Below, one piece after another: positions 15,236-23,480 of a stretch of 34,022 nt of DNA. This DNA comes from Candidatus Nanohalarchaeota archaeon. Lineage in GTDB: Archaea > EX4484-52 > B79-G9. The position numbers and the translations under genes are program-made. The stretch lies in NCBI GenBank assembly GCA_030634545.1, contig DAOWAN010000012.1, positions 1 to 34,022 on the forward strand. Reading direction: 5' to 3'. Numbering within the stretch: position 1 is the stretch's first letter; each line of letters begins with the position of its first letter. The notes beneath the pieces were generated by a model that was not told the origin of the DNA, made no database searches, and saw nothing but the letters and a program-made list of their open reading frames with translations.

Positions 15236-15790
15236 ATGAAAGACGAATGGTCGATTGTACTTGACTACCTAAAGCACGGTCACCCCGGGCAGATGAGATC
15301 CAATTCCATAGCTCAGGTTCTGGGCGAAGAGCACTTCAATCTTCTGGAAATTGTCCCCAGGGAAGATATATCTTTGAATATCCAGGACAGAGTGTATATT
15401 GGTTCAGGCAAGAGAGATCAGGTAAAATCAATAATTGGTCGCATTGAACCATCAAAACTTACAGCTACAGCTCACTCTGAGTTGAAATTCGCAATAGAGT
15501 CACTAATAGACAAAAACGAGAAAAAATTCATGGACTTCTTCAACAGTGCAGGTCCACTCACAACAAAGCAGCATCAACTTGAACTTCTTCCAAGTATCGG
15601 TAAAAAGCATATGTGGCAGATACTTGATCAGCGAAAGATAAAGCCATTCGAAAATTTTGATGATCTTAAAGAAAGAGTTACTCTTCTGCCTGATCCCAAA
15701 AAATCGATAATCAAGCGGATTGTTGACGAACTTGAAGGTCAGGAAAAATGGTACTTGTTTACATCTCCACCCAGAAGAGATGATATGTAG
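15236..15790 (+). CDS. DUF655 family protein
   Basis: Archaeal protein of 184 residues, normal length. It shows an N-terminal DYLKHGHPG and LLEIVPRED segment, a basic nucleic-acid-binding strand DRVYIGSGKRDQVKSIIGRI, and a C-terminal helix-hairpin-helix region (LELLPSIGKKHMWQIL). The exact function is unproven. Its constant place after rpoF and before the rRNA dimethyltransferase ksgA in archaea suggests a role in ribosome or RNA metabolism. Here ksgA does not follow; the run ends at a T-rich terminator and an orphan HisG-like gene. Confidence 0.92.
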   Translation: MKDEWSIVLDYLKHGHPGQMRSNSIAQVLGEEHFNLLEIVPREDISLNIQDRVYIGSGKRDQVKSIIGRIEPSKLTATAHSELKFAIESLIDKNEKKFMDFFNSAGPLTTKQHQLELLPSIGKKHMWQILDQRKIKPFENFDDLKERVTLLPDPKKSIIKRIVDELEGQEKWYLFTSPPRRDDM

Positions 15791-15800
15791 GTAACTGCAT

Positions 15801-15815
15801 CTGTTTTTTTCTTCT
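15801..15815 (+). terminator. T-rich terminator after DUF655
   Basis: TGTTTTTTTCTTCTC, about 10 nt past the DUF655 stop, is a typical archaeal oligo-T terminator for the L21e-RpoF-DUF655 unit. Confidence 0.5.
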
Positions 15816-15880
15816 CTGATTATAGTGAATCTTATTCTATCTGTTCTGCGTTGTTACTCTATAGCAGTCATATAACCGAA

Positions 15881-15923
15881 AGATATATATAGTTGCCACG
15901 TTAATTGCTTATTCTTTGGTGGT
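15881..15923 (+). promoter_or_regulatory. TATA box and ribosome site of HisG-like gene
   Basis: AGATATATAT (15881-15890) is the TATA box. GGTGGT (15918-15923), 3 nt before the ATG at 15927, is the probable ribosome site. Confidence 0.5.
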
Positions 15924-15926
15924 ATA

Positions 15927-17045
15927 ATGAAAAAAACAAGGCTATATGTGCCTGAAAAAGGAAGAACGAGCATAGAAACTCTGACCCAACTTGAACGTTT
16001 GAATTGGATAGATCCTGATATCGCTGATAGAATAAAGAACATCCTTGTACAAGATAAAAAAAGAATAAAATCAGAAGCAAAAATAGGTAATTTTTCAAAA
16101 CTAGAAGATTTTTATATCGATCCAGATATGGCGCCTTATTTACATCTTCAGCCAGATGTCTTAAGAGAAGGGTACCCACCACGGATTACTTTCAATATGT
16201 TAGAGTCAAAAACATCCGCGGACACTCCTCTGTTAATAAAAGGATGTAGCCATTATGATGCACCGCAAAAATTAAGGGGACATGAAGCAGACATTGTAAT
16301 TTGTGGTTGGGATGAGCTTTATGCTTCATTAATCAGCAATTTAGAAGATAGGGCACAGCATATAGGTAAATGGTCTGCATTTAATTATTATCTTCAGAAA
16401 TATACTCAGGAAGGAGACAGTGTTAAGGTAAAAAATTATAAGGCAACAGACATAACTATTGCCGGCTCCGCAGGATTGGACGATTATGTTGGTCACTTTT
16501 TTATTTTTCCTGAGAATAAAAAACGCGATTTGCTGGATGAAAAAAGAAATATCACACTAGAGAGTATTGATACAATTTACATTGACCCGAAATTTGCTGC
16601 ATTATACAAAGCAATTCTGGCAAAACACGATTATACTTTATATGATGAACCACATGTTCTATTCCCATATGGAAAGGAATTAGAATTTGTTGGTGTCGAA
16701 GATGTTGAAGATGCGGTGATTGATGAGAACGGAGTCGGAATAGAAATTGTTCAGACAGGCAGCACTTTAAAAGATAAAAACTTAGCTATAGCAAGCTATC
16801 CGATACTACAATCAGAAACAATAATTGCAACAACTAATCTTGATGAGTATGGGAACGCCATATTAAATTCACTTAATCCATTGAGATATGATGCTTCGGA
16901 TAGAAAAAACAGTTTTAATAAATGGTGTGATAAGTTATCAGGTAATGTTGGAGAAAACTGGCTAAATTACCCGGGTAAAGAGAATATGTTTCTTAGTAAA
17001 AAAGATTTAGTAACATGGTGGCTGAGTTATAGTGGCAAAAAATGA
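15927..17045 (+). CDS. HisG-like (ATP phosphoribosyltransferase fold) protein
   Basis: Soluble protein of 372 residues. Two parts recall HisG and other type-II periplasmic-binding folds. LRGHEADIVICGWDELYAS (about 116-134) resembles the GxADIGIxGxD segment. IEIVQTGSTLKDKNLA (about 273-288) resembles the PRPP-binding ExVxTGxTLxxNxL motif of HisG. An unusual helical N-terminal extension (to about 85) carries a YIDPDMAPYLHL stretch, and a C-terminal Trp-rich tail ends the protein. No histidine genes are near and the sequence is far from standard HisG, so a different phosphoribosyl or nucleotide-linked reaction is possible. AT-rich and without the strand bias of the core genes, so perhaps acquired. 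Fold assignment is tentative. Confidence 0.55.
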   Translation: MKKTRLYVPEKGRTSIETLTQLERLNWIDPDIADRIKNILVQDKKRIKSEAKIGNFSKLEDFYIDPDMAPYLHLQPDVLREGYPPRITFNMLESKTSADTPLLIKGCSHYDAPQKLRGHEADIVICGWDELYASLISNLEDRAQHIGKWSAFNYYLQKYTQEGDSVKVKNYKATDITIAGSAGLDDYVGHFFIFPENKKRDLLDEKRNITLESIDTIYIDPKFAALYKAILAKHDYTLYDEPHVLFPYGKELEFVGVEDVEDAVIDENGVGIEIVQTGSTLKDKNLAIASYPILQSETIIATTNLDEYGNAILNSLNPLRYDASDRKNSFNKWCDKLSGNVGENWLNYPGKENMFLSKKDLVTWWLSYSGKK

Positions 17046-17078
17046 TGCAATTAAGAATTCTCTTGTTTTTCTTATCTG

Positions 17079-18110
17079 CTAATGATCTTTATTGCTGTCA
17101 ATATGAAATTTCATATAACTTACAAGCACAGTCTCAGCAATTACAAGCACAATAGGACCAATCAAAAATCCGTTTACACCAAAAACCAGGGGTCCGCCGA
17201 AAAAGCCAATAATAATTGTCATCGGATGAACTTTCCCTGCTTTGCTTCCAAGAAATGGTCTTATAAATAGATCCGGGATAATATTCAGGAAGACCACTCC
17301 AAAACCAATTACTAACAGAGCACCTGTCACATCACCATGAAGAAACTCATAGATTGCTATGCCTGTATAAACAACCCATATTCCCAAAAGCGGTAAAAAC
17401 CCGAAAATACCTGCAAGCAGCGCAAGAGCCGCAGGATAAGGCACCCCGATGATATTAAAGCCAATCCATGCGACGATTGTGACAATCACAGAGATTGTAA
17501 TATAGGACAAGAACAAAACATCGAAACTATTCTTAAGTCCAGTCATAATACTCTGAATCATCCTTTTTTCCCTGTATTCAAGAGTATTGATGTACTTCTT
17601 AAAAAATTTAATTGCCCCATTCCCATCTTTCAGGAAATAGTAAGTTGAAAATAAATAAATTGTGATGTTCAATACAAGCATAGGTATGGTTAACATGAAA
17701 GACAGCATTTGCGACTTCATATACTCGCTAAGACCTGTAACCGCAGTCTGCACATTGACTGCAAAATTACTTAGCCCATATTGTGACAGAAATCCTTCAA
17801 CCGGTACCAGCACATTATTAATCTCCCTGCTAAGCCCTGAAATTTCATATACCAGTGGGCTGATATCATTAATAGAATATGCCAGAAGTAAAACAATAGG
17901 TATCGCAATCACAGTAATTGAAATCACAAGAGCAAAATGATAGGATTTAAATAATTTTCTTAATGTATCTACCAGCGGAAACATCACATACGCAGTAATA
18001 GCAGCAAGAAGTACAGACATGTAAAAAGGCCAGACCAGAATTGCCCCTAAAAAAACGAATACAATCAAAAGCACTTTTTCAAGAGAGATATACTTGCCTA
18101 TATAAATCAC
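17079..18110 (-). CDS. AI-2E family transporter (PerM-like)
   Basis: Integral membrane protein of 343 residues with about eight helices, the usual size. It starts MIYIGKYISLEKVLLIVFVF from a GTG at 18110. It shows the family's central YYFLKDGNGAIKFF segment before a helical loop, AALALLAGIFGFLPLLGIWVV, and the closing helices KVHPMTIIIGFFGGPLVFGV. Members export small molecules or ions (AI-2, Na+/H+ in some bacteria). The substrate here cannot be told. TATA-like TTATATTTATATGG on the reverse strand near 18135-18150 would drive it. It is the last gene with the left-side base skew. Confidence 0.88.
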   Translation of the reverse strand: MIYIGKYISLEKVLLIVFVFLGAILVWPFYMSVLLAAITAYVMFPLVDTLRKLFKSYHFALVISITVIAIPIVLLLAYSINDISPLVYEISGLSREINNVLVPVEGFLSQYGLSNFAVNVQTAVTGLSEYMKSQMLSFMLTIPMLVLNITIYLFSTYYFLKDGNGAIKFFKKYINTLEYREKRMIQSIMTGLKNSFDVLFLSYITISVIVTIVAWIGFNIIGVPYPAALALLAGIFGFLPLLGIWVVYTGIAIYEFLHGDVTGALLVIGFGVVFLNIIPDLFIRPFLGSKAGKVHPMTIIIGFFGGPLVFGVNGFLIGPIVLVIAETVLVSYMKFHIDSNKDH

Positions 18111-18236
18111 CAGTTATACAGTAAGAATTCGTATCCATATAAATATAAGCTATATTATTATTTTTCCAATGTAATCTGAGAATTGCAATATGCCGGATAA
18201 TTATTGCTGCACTTTTTTAAATGTACCACCATTGGA

Positions 18237-18247
18237 TTTAAATATAT
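18237..18247 (+). promoter_or_regulatory. TATA box of the purine operon
   Basis: ATTTAAATATA would start transcription near 18268. That leaves a leader of about 180 nt before purS which contains the hairpin element at 18322-18425. The whole 18111-18446 gap is AT-rich and coincides with the strand-skew switch. Confidence 0.5.
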
Positions 18248-18321
18248 TTATGACAAATAATGAGTATAGTGGAGACATAGTAGTGAATATAGGTATTTGT
18301 AATTATTATTTGTTTTATATT

Positions 18322-18425
18322 CTATAGTCAAGGCACAAATGAATTAAGTTTTGTGCCTTGCCATATAGGTGAAAGCAAATTGGTTTTGGATGAGATTTGT
18401 TCATTTATTTATGCATTCACTATAT
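18322..18425. repeat. TATAG-bounded hairpin element in the purS leader
   Basis: CAAGGCAC (18329-18336) pairs with GTGCCTTG (18353-18360). GTGAAAGCA (from 18369) pairs imperfectly with TGCATTCAC (18412-18420). Borders are CTATAG, CATATAG and CTATAT. The order, loops (ATTGGTTTTGG, CATTTATT) and spacing match 332-435. It ends about 10 nt before the GGGTGG ribosome site of purS, so it lies within the predicted leader RNA. It may be a mobile repeat only, or may influence expression. Confidence 0.75.
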
Positions 18426-18446
18426 CATGATACGCGGGTGGTTTGT

Positions 18447-18692
18447 ATGAGATGTTGTGCTTTGGTTACCATTGGATTAAAAAAAGGGATTATTGATCCG
18501 GAAGGGTTGAATACGAAGAAGGCGCTTGAGCTTCTTGGATTCTCTTCGGTTGTGGATGTCGGGACATCGAAGGTGTTTGAGATTACTGTTGATGCGCTGA
18601 ATAAAGAAGCAGCTCGGGTTGAAATTGATAAGATGTGCGTGAAGCTTTTGTGCAACCCGGTTGTGAATGAGTACACGGTGGCGTTCAGATGA
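18447..18692 (+). CDS. purS: Phosphoribosylformylglycinamidine synthase subunit PurS
   Basis: Small subunit (81 residues) of the three-part FGAM synthase PurS-PurL-PurQ, which holds the complex together in step 4 of purine synthesis. ALVTIGLKKGIIDPEGLNTK and KALELLGFSSVVDVGTSKVF are the typical signature. VDALNKEAARVEIDKMC and NPVVNEYTV complete the fold. The ATG at 18447 is 7 nt after GGGTGG; longer open frame upstream runs through the repeat element and is not coding. It overlaps purL by 4 nt (ATGA). Confidence 0.95.
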   Translation: MRCCALVTIGLKKGIIDPEGLNTKKALELLGFSSVVDVGTSKVFEITVDALNKEAARVEIDKMCVKLLCNPVVNEYTVAFR

Positions 18693-21025
18693 GTGACTTG
18701 TTCAAAAGGAAGTGCAAAGAATTTGAATTATATGAGATTGATATCCTCAATGCGGAGGATAAGGAACTTGCAGTAATAAGTGCGGATACGGGTGTCGGTC
18801 TTTCGATGGATGAGATGAAGCGTGCAAGGGATTATTTCTCGAAACTTGGGCGCAATCCTACAGATATCGAACTTCAGTCGATTGGTCAGGCGTGGAGTGA
18901 GCATTGTTCTTATAAGTCTTCTAAAAAGATTCTTAAGAAATATGTATTCGGGATTGATGCGCCCCAGAATATCTCTGTTATAAAGGAGGATGCAGGTGTT
19001 GTTGAGTTTGATTGTGACCATGCGTATGTTGTCGGGTATGAGTCGCATAATCATCCGTCTGCTGTGGAGCCTTCTGGCGGTGCTGGTACGGGAGTAGGGG
19101 GTATTCTTCGTGATATTGTGTGTATGGGTGCGCAGCCTATAGGTGTTTTAGATCCGCTTTTTTTTGCGCCGCTTGATTATGCGGGAAAGATTCCGAGGGG
19201 TACAAAGCATCCTAAGTACCTGTATTCCGGGGTCATTGCCGGCATCAGGGATTATGGTAATCAGGTGGGAATACCTAATGCCGGGGGGATGGTATATTTT
19301 GATGATTCTTATCTTACGAATTGTCTTGTGAATGTCGGTTGTCTTGGGTTTATGAGAAAGGATGAACTGATACATAGTTATGCCGGCGCTGCGGGGGATC
19401 TGTATGTGCTGCTTGGCGGTAAGACCGGGCGCGACGGGATTCATGGCGTGACTTTCGCGTCTGAGGAGTTGAGTGAGGATTCTGAGACTGCGAGCAGGAG
19501 CGCTGTACAGGTGGCGCAGCCAATACTTAAGGAGCCGCTGATTCATGTATGCCTTGAAGCAAACAGGAAGGGGTTGCTTAGCGGTATGAAGGATCTTGGT
19601 GGAGGCGGGCTTTCGTGTGTTGTCGGTGAGATGGCGCAGCCGGTCGGGCTTGGTGCGCATATCAATCTTGAGAAGGTGCCTCTTAAGGAAGAGGGGATGG
19701 CGCCGTGGGAGATATGGGTGTCTGAGTCCCAGGAGCGTATGATGGTCACAGTTACAAAAAAGAATCTGGAAAGGTTGCTTGGTCTTTGCAATGTGTGGGA
19801 TGTTGAGGCGAATGTTATCGGCGAAGTGACGAAGAGCAGGAATCTTGCGATTGATTATAAGGGTGTGAATGTTTTTGATATGGATATTGATTTTCTTGTA
19901 GAGGCGCCGTTGTATGAGCGACCTTATGAGTTGCCGAATATTGATGAGTCGGAGCCTTCTTTCCCGGAACCTGCGGATTATAATAAAGTGCTTCTTTCAC
20001 TTCTTTCTTCACTTAATATTGCAAGCAGGGAGGATATTGTGAGGGTCTATGACCATGAGATTCTGGCCGCTACTGTTGTTAAGCCGCTTGTGGGTAAGAT
20101 CAACAGGACGACGCATGGTGATGCCGTTGTTTTGAAGCCGTTATCTGATTCTTACAGGGGGCTTGCTGTTACATGTGATGTCAATCCCTCTATGGTTGGG
20201 GCAAACCCGTATTGGGGGAGTGCATCTGCTATGGATGAATCGTGCAGGAATCTTGCGGCTGTTGGGGCGCGTGCGCATTCGTTTGCAGACTGCCTGAATT
20301 TCGGGAATCCTGAGAAGCCAGACAGGTTAGGGGTGTTTCATGAGAGTGTGCGGGGGCTTGGGTATGTTGCCAAGGGTCTTTGCGTGCCTTTTGTTTCAGG
20401 GAATGTATCGTTATATAATGAAGGTGTTGCGGGTTCGATTTTGCCTACGCCTGCTATTTTTGCTATAGGTATTGTTGATGATATACGAAAGACATGCACT
20501 GCGGAACTTAAGGATGCGGGCAATAAGCTGTATGTGATTGGTGAGACTAAAAAAGAGTTTGGCGGATCTGAATATTATCGTCTTTTGTCTGTCTCTTTTG
20601 GGGTTGTTCCGAGAGTTGATGTCGATGTTCTTGCAAGGTCATGCGAGGCTGTGGTCTCTTCTATAGAGGAGGGGGCAGTATGCGCATGCCATGATGTGTC
20701 TTCTGGCGGGCTTGGAGTGTGCCTTTCTGAGATGATTATCGGGTCAGGCGGGCTTGGGGCTAGTGTTGATATGACTTCACTTGCTGAGTTGAGAAGTGAT
20801 TTCAAGTTGTTTTCTGAGTCTAATACGCGCTGGATTGCAGAGGTAAAGGATTGTGTTCTTTTTGAGAAGATCATGAAAAGAAATAATGTGGCATTTTACG
20901 CAGTTGGCGAGGTTACATGCAATGGAAGAATCATAATTTCGGATAATGGCAGGACTCTTGTTGATCTTGATTCCAAAAAAATATGCAAGGAATGGGATGA
21001 AGGAATCAGGAAGATTGTCGGTTAA
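18689..21025 (+). CDS. purL: Phosphoribosylformylglycinamidine synthase subunit PurL
   Basis: Catalytic ATP-dependent subunit, 778 residues, the short (PurSLQ-type) form and slightly long for it. Seen motifs: ARDYFSKLGRNPTDIELQSI; QAWSEHCSYKSSK with the active-site His; YESHNHPSAVEPSGGAGTGV; GGKTGRDGIHG; KDLGGGGLSCVVGE; and a second half with SGNVSLYNE and HDVSSGGLGVCLSE. It converts FGAR, glutamine-derived ammonia and ATP to FGAM with PurS and PurQ. Coupled to purS by overlap; purQ follows 17 nt later. Codons are rich in G and T, as in the rest of this operon. Confidence 0.96.
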   Translation: MSDLFKRKCKEFELYEIDILNAEDKELAVISADTGVGLSMDEMKRARDYFSKLGRNPTDIELQSIGQAWSEHCSYKSSKKILKKYVFGIDAPQNISVIKEDAGVVEFDCDHAYVVGYESHNHPSAVEPSGGAGTGVGGILRDIVCMGAQPIGVLDPLFFAPLDYAGKIPRGTKHPKYLYSGVIAGIRDYGNQVGIPNAGGMVYFDDSYLTNCLVNVGCLGFMRKDELIHSYAGAAGDLYVLLGGKTGRDGIHGVTFASEELSEDSETASRSAVQVAQPILKEPLIHVCLEANRKGLLSGMKDLGGGGLSCVVGEMAQPVGLGAHINLEKVPLKEEGMAPWEIWVSESQERMMVTVTKKNLERLLGLCNVWDVEANVIGEVTKSRNLAIDYKGVNVFDMDIDFLVEAPLYERPYELPNIDESEPSFPEPADYNKVLLSLLSSLNIASREDIVRVYDHEILAATVVKPLVGKINRTTHGDAVVLKPLSDSYRGLAVTCDVNPSMVGANPYWGSASAMDESCRNLAAVGARAHSFADCLNFGNPEKPDRLGVFHESVRGLGYVAKGLCVPFVSGNVSLYNEGVAGSILPTPAIFAIGIVDDIRKTCTAELKDAGNKLYVIGETKKEFGGSEYYRLLSVSFGVVPRVDVDVLARSCEAVVSSIEEGAVCACHDVSSGGLGVCLSEMIIGSGGLGASVDMTSLAELRSDFKLFSESNTRWIAEVKDCVLFEKIMKRNNVAFYAVGEVTCNGRIIISDNGRTLVDLDSKKICKEWDEGIRKIVG

Positions 21026-21042
21026 AATATATGGTGTTTTTG

Positions 21043-21882
21043 ATGAAGACTGAAGATATTAAAGTGGCTGTAATGGTGATGGAGGGTACGAATAATGAGG
21101 TTGCTACTTCTGATGCGTTTTCTATGCTTGGATCTGTCCCTGAGATTGTCCATATCAACCAGTTCCAGAAAAGGGATATTCCCAGTGATATGAAGAGGAA
21201 GATTAGTGATTACCAGTGCCTGTTTTTCCCGGGTGGTTTTTCTGCGGGGGATTATGTCCGCGCAGGTGCAATATGGGCTGCGAGGATGAAGGCGACGCTC
21301 AAGGATGATATTGTGAAGTTTGTCAGGGAAGGGTATCCTGTTGGCGGGGTGTGCAATGGTTTCCAGGTTCTTGTGGAGCTTGGGCTTTTGCCGGGGTGTG
21401 ATGAGGTTGTTTCTGATTCTCCTAGTGCAGTGCTTCGGCTGAATAAGTCTTCGCATTTTGAGTGCCGGCATGTGTTTTTGCGCCATGTTTCGCGGGGGAG
21501 GTGTGCCTGGACTAAGAATGTGGCGCGTGATGCTGTTGTTGAGATGCCTATTGCGCATGGTGAGGGTAATTTTACGCTGCCGCTTGATTGTGCTGATGCG
21601 AAGCTTAAGGAGCTGGTATCAAATGACCAGATTGTGTTTCGATATGTTGATGATGCAGGTAAATTTTGTGAGGAGTACCCGTGGAATCCTAATGGGTCTA
21701 TCTATAATATTGCAGGGGTCTGCAACAGGGAAGGTAATGTGTTTGGTATGATGCCGCACCCGGAGAGAGTCCTTAGCAGGTATCTTTTGCAGAGGCAGCA
21801 TCATATGAGTGGTGCAGGTGAAGAGGGACCGGGTGTTTTGGTGTTTTCATCTGTGCTTGATTATATTAAGAGGCGATTTTGA
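21043..21882 (+). CDS. purQ: Phosphoribosylformylglycinamidine synthase subunit PurQ
   Basis: Class I glutamine amidotransferase subunit supplying ammonia to PurL; 279 residues, longer than the bacterial form (about 225). KVAVMVMEGTNNEVATSDAF opens the domain. FFPGGFSAGDYVRAGAIWA forms the oxyanion strand, GGVCNGFQVLVELGLLPG holds the nucleophilic Cys, and GMMPHPERVLS gives the His-Glu pair. Start placed at 21043 because GGTG (21033-21036) lies 6 nt before it; the ATG at 21031 is an alternative. It overlaps the purF start by one base (TGATG). Confidence 0.94.
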   Translation: MKTEDIKVAVMVMEGTNNEVATSDAFSMLGSVPEIVHINQFQKRDIPSDMKRKISDYQCLFFPGGFSAGDYVRAGAIWAARMKATLKDDIVKFVREGYPVGGVCNGFQVLVELGLLPGCDEVVSDSPSAVLRLNKSSHFECRHVFLRHVSRGRCAWTKNVARDAVVEMPIAHGEGNFTLPLDCADAKLKELVSNDQIVFRYVDDAGKFCEEYPWNPNGSIYNIAGVCNREGNVFGMMPHPERVLSRYLLQRQHHMSGAGEEGPGVLVFSSVLDYIKRRF

Positions 21883-23309
21883 TGTGCGGAATTATTGGTA
21901 TTATCAGTACAAAAGAGGTTTATTCTAATTTGTATGTTGGCTTGCTTGCGCTACAGCACAGGGGGCAGGATGCGTGCGGGATATGCGTGCAAGATGATGA
22001 AGATATGCATGTGAAGAGGGAGGTTGGACTTGTCGGTGATGTGTTTACAGATCTGGATGCTGAGCGGCTTAAAGGTAAAATCGGGATTGGTCATGTGAGA
22101 TATACTACGGCAGGTACGAATATAACAAAGAATGCGCAGCCGTTTAAGGTGCAGATGCCTGTTAATATTGCGATGGCGAGCAATGGCAATACTATTAATA
22201 CAGAGGATCTTGTTGATTACCTGTGGGATAATAATATTTCCATGCATACGAGTTCTGATCTTGAGGCGATTTTAGGGGTCTTTAAGTTTGAGCTTAAGAA
22301 GGAGGCAGGGCGCAGTAAAGTTACTTCAGAGCATGTGTTTAATGCAGCACAGAAGATGATGAAGCGCGTGCGCGGGAGTTATTCGCTTGTTATAATGGTT
22401 GAGGGGGTCGGATTGCTTGCGGTTCGCGATTCTTATGCGATACGACCGCTTGTGCTTGGCAAGAGTCGTGAAGGCAATAGTTATGTGTTTGCTTCGGAGA
22501 GTGTGGCGATTGATGTTCTCGGTTATAAGGCGATGTATGATGTGAGGGCCGGTGAGGCGGTTCTTGTTGATTTTGATTTTAATGTGACGAGACGTATTAT
22601 AGGGAAGGTTAAAAAGAAGGCGCATTGCATGTTTGAGTTTGTGTATTTTGCGAGACCTGATACTGTGCTTGATCATGTGAGTGTGTATGAGGCGAGGCTT
22701 GCGCTTGGGCGTGAACTTTCTAAAGTGTGGTCGGGAAAGGATATTGACAGTGTCATTCCTGCGCCGGATACGTCGAGGACTGCTGCGCTTGCGTTTGCGA
22801 ATAAGATTGGTGTGAATTACAGGGAGGGGCTTATCAAGAACAGGTATATTGGGCGGACATTCATTATGCCTTCTGACGGGCAGAGAAGGGATGCTTTGAG
22901 GATTAAGATCAATCCTATCTCCTCTGAGATTAAGGGGAAAAAGATTGCGCTTCTGGATGACAGTATTGTCAGGGGCACTACTGCAAAGAAGACGATTGAG
23001 CTTTTGCGCAATGCTGGGGCAAAGGAGGTGCATCTTTTGTCGTCATGCCCGCCGATAATCAAGCCGTGCATCTACGGGATTGATATGCCGACGCATGAAG
23101 AGTTGATTGCGCATAACCGAACTGTTGATGAGATTGATGAGATTCTCGGGGCTGACAGCCTGACTTACCAGAGTGTGGAGGGGCTTGAGAGGGCGATTCC
23201 TATTGATCACTTATGTACTGCGTGTATTACGGGGAAGTATCCGATTCCTATGGAGGATGAGATTCTGAAGCGCATGGGGGAGAAGAGGAAGAAGGAGAAG
23301 AAGGAGTGA
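21882..23309 (+). CDS. purF: Amidophosphoribosyltransferase
   Basis: First committed enzyme of purine synthesis (PRPP plus glutamine to phosphoribosylamine), 475 residues. It starts MCGIIGIIS, so Cys2 is the nucleophile after Met removal and no propeptide is present. HVRYTTAGTN and the Ntn-hydrolase core follow, then the PRPP loop ALLDDSIVRGTTAKK. Cysteines in HCMFEFVYFARPD, SCPPIIKPCIYG and LCTACITGKYP match the 4Fe-4S ligands of the Bacillus-type enzyme, so an oxygen-sensitive cluster is likely. The upstream TTG at 21879 is not used. The charged tail KKEKKE is followed by a T-rich terminator. Confidence 0.96.
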   Translation: MCGIIGIISTKEVYSNLYVGLLALQHRGQDACGICVQDDEDMHVKREVGLVGDVFTDLDAERLKGKIGIGHVRYTTAGTNITKNAQPFKVQMPVNIAMASNGNTINTEDLVDYLWDNNISMHTSSDLEAILGVFKFELKKEAGRSKVTSEHVFNAAQKMMKRVRGSYSLVIMVEGVGLLAVRDSYAIRPLVLGKSREGNSYVFASESVAIDVLGYKAMYDVRAGEAVLVDFDFNVTRRIIGKVKKKAHCMFEFVYFARPDTVLDHVSVYEARLALGRELSKVWSGKDIDSVIPAPDTSRTAALAFANKIGVNYREGLIKNRYIGRTFIMPSDGQRRDALRIKINPISSEIKGKKIALLDDSIVRGTTAKKTIELLRNAGAKEVHLLSSCPPIIKPCIYGIDMPTHEELIAHNRTVDEIDEILGADSLTYQSVEGLERAIPIDHLCTACITGKYPIPMEDEILKRMGEKRKKEKKE

Positions 23310-23310
23310 G

Positions 23311-23329
23311 GGTTTGTTTTTTTCTTCCA
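23311..23329 (+). terminator. T-rich terminator after purF
   Basis: GGTTTGTTTTTTTCTTCCA directly follows the purF stop, with the T tract at 23317-23323. It suggests that the purSLQF transcript ends here and purD is separate. Confidence 0.45.
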
Positions 23330-23409
23330 GTTGGTTTTGGCGCGTTGATTTTCTTTTGGTCTTTTTAGATAATAAAGTGCACATCTTAGTCATGGCTGGA
23401 ATCGGTGGA

Positions 23410-23420
23410 ATATATATATT
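23410..23420 (+). promoter_or_regulatory. TATA box of purD
   Basis: ATATATATATT gives a transcript start near 23440. A GAGGTGG ribosome site (about 23469-23475) then precedes the GTG start of purD at 23481. Confidence 0.5.
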
Positions 23421-23480
23421 TTCATGCCAAAAAAGTTCCTGTAGGCAATTACATTGTTGATATTGGATGAGGTGGTTTTT

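Noticed and set aside
18369-18446. N-terminal extension of PurS
   Set aside because: It runs through the hairpin repeat. PurS is normally about 80 residues, and a GGGTGG ribosome site precedes the ATG at 18447.
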